From Candidatus Caldarchaeum sp. (GTDB taxonomy: Archaea > Thermoproteota > Nitrososphaeria_A > Caldarchaeales > Caldarchaeaceae): a stretch of 14,723 nt of DNA. The translations under genes and the position numbers were made by a program. Location of the stretch: NCBI GenBank assembly GCA_025054795.1, contig JANWZU010000139.1:1-14723 (forward strand), given 5' to 3'. Each line of letters opens with the position of its first letter. The stretch's first letter is position 1. Of this stretch, positions 13,892 through 14,723 are shown piece by piece. The notes below the pieces were generated by a model. The model made no database searches, had not been told where the DNA came from, and worked only from the letters and a program-made list of their open reading frames with translations.

Positions 13892-14723
13892 TTAAAGGGC
13901 CTTCTCAACGGCGGCTTTATTTTTTATTAATGAAAAAATGTATTCAGGTTTAAGCGGGAACATGTTTACAGACGTCTCACCGTCCAGAGCATCTTGAACC
14001 GCATTCAGCAGGGCTGCGTAGGTTCCTACCGTGCTACTCTCACCAACACCCTTACTTCCACGCAGTGTGAAGGGGCTAGGAGTCTCGTGGTGATAAAGCT
14101 TTACAATAGGTGCTTCCAACGCTGTTGGAATAAAATAATCCATAAACGACCCAGAGATGAGAATCCCATCGTTATAGACGAGCTCCTCAAAAACCGCTCC
14201 GCCTAAGCCTTGAACAAAACCTCCAATCAGCTGTCCGTTAACCATCGCACTGTTAAGAACCACTCCACAGTCGGAGGCTATCAGGTAGTCTAAGATTTTT
14301 ATCGCTCCTGTTTCTGGATCAATATCTACTACGGCTGAGTGAACTGTGTAGGGATAGGTTGGATAGACGTTTATGTTTCCATGCTCGTCGGGCACATGGC
14401 TAACGTTTGGAGTTAGGAAATACTTCGTGGCTTCAAGCCCGGGTTCTATCGGAGGTGAAATAAGGTATGGGTCTTTGTAAACCTTTTTCGCTACATCTGA
14501 AATCGACAAGCCTACATCCTCCGCACCTTTCACGAATATTCTTCCCTGTTTAACGTCTAAATCCTCTGGCTTGGCCTCTAGCAGGGTAGAGGCTATTTTC
14601 AAAATTTTCTCCCTGAGTTCTTTAGCTGCGAGAAAAGCCGACGACGCACCGACTATTGATGCACGGCTGCTGAACGTTCCCAGACCGTATGGACAGATAG
14701 CAGTATCGCCCTGTATAACTGTT
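13892..14723 (-). CDS. Molybdenum hydroxylase large subunit (xanthine/CO dehydrogenase family), C-terminal part
   Basis: Molybdopterin-cytosine-dinucleotide-binding subunit of a xanthine oxidase-family enzyme; the frame stays open to the right edge, so the N-terminus is outside. The 276 visible codons begin with the cofactor-binding stretch VIQGDTAICPYGLGTFSSR just inside the edge. DIDPETGAIKILDY and NGQLIGGFVQGLGGAVFEEL follow, and near the end GSKGVGESSTVGTYAALLNA carries the catalytic glutamate (GVGES) that activates water at molybdenum. The substrate-defining active-site loop, for example AYxCSFR of form I CO dehydrogenase, is not in view, so CO, xanthine, aldehyde or aromatic substrates all remain possible. 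Sampled lines of this gene have about 38-53% G+C, lower than the sdh genes beside it. A 120-nt intergenic region separates it from sdhC. Confidence 0.9.
   Translation of the reverse strand, partial: TVIQGDTAICPYGLGTFSSRASIVGASSAFLAAKELREKILKIASTLLEAKPEDLDVKQGRIFVKGAEDVGLSISDVAKKVYKDPYLISPPIEPGLEATKYFLTPNVSHVPDEHGNINVYPTYPYTVHSAVVDIDPETGAIKILDYLIASDCGVVLNSAMVNGQLIGGFVQGLGGAVFEELVYNDGILISGSFMDYFIPTALEAPIVKLYHHETPSPFTLRGSKGVGESSTVGTYAALLNAVQDALDGETSVNMFPLKPEYIFSLIKNKAAVEKAL

Overview
The window reads as chromosomal DNA of an archaeon, probably a thermophilic TACK-lineage organism, with Aigarchaeota/Caldarchaeum-like as my best but unproven guess. Evidence: archaea-specific enzymes (2-amino-3,7-dideoxyheptulosonate synthase, dehydroquinate synthase II, GHMP-type shikimate kinase, pantoate kinase), an archaeal-type S12, frequent TTG starts, and TATA-like boxes 28-30 nt ahead of start codons, as expected for leaderless mRNAs. 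By eye the G+C is in the mid-50s percent, except at the right end, where it drops.

Left part (1-7434, + strand). The C-terminal half of a Cu(+)-type P1B ATPase is followed by a compact seven-gene operon: asd, ADH synthase, DHQ synthase II, aroD, aroE, GHMP shikimate kinase and aroA. It covers aspartyl phosphate to EPSP by the archaeal early shikimate route. That route uses aspartate semialdehyde instead of erythrose 4-phosphate, which explains asd as first gene. Chorismate synthase is not in the window. Several junctions are 4-nt start/stop overlaps.

Middle (7435-10361, + strand). Two small unknown membrane proteins sit behind near-identical promoter elements. Next comes a 245-residue multi-pass protein resembling an ECF-transporter S component, one base ahead of a pantoate kinase gene, which suggests a CoA-precursor salvage and synthesis pair. 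A small HELLH metallopeptidase-like protein then converges on, and overlaps by 11 bp, the ribosomal protein S12 gene.

Right part (10351-14723, - strand). Reading leftwards: a molybdenum-hydroxylase large subunit (xanthine/CO dehydrogenase family, N-terminus outside the window), a 120-nt intergenic region with a TATA box and an adjacent palindrome, then sdhC, sdhD and sdhB, an unknown polytopic membrane protein, and rps12. The flavoprotein gene sdhA is absent from this cluster.

Most of the window is ordinary archaeal core metabolism. I see no CRISPR array, transposon, phage module, tRNA or rRNA, and no convincing new multi-gene system. The best leads are the S-component/pantoate-kinase pair, the palindrome at the sdh promoter, the unknown membrane protein behind sdhB, and the consistent leaderless promoter geometry.
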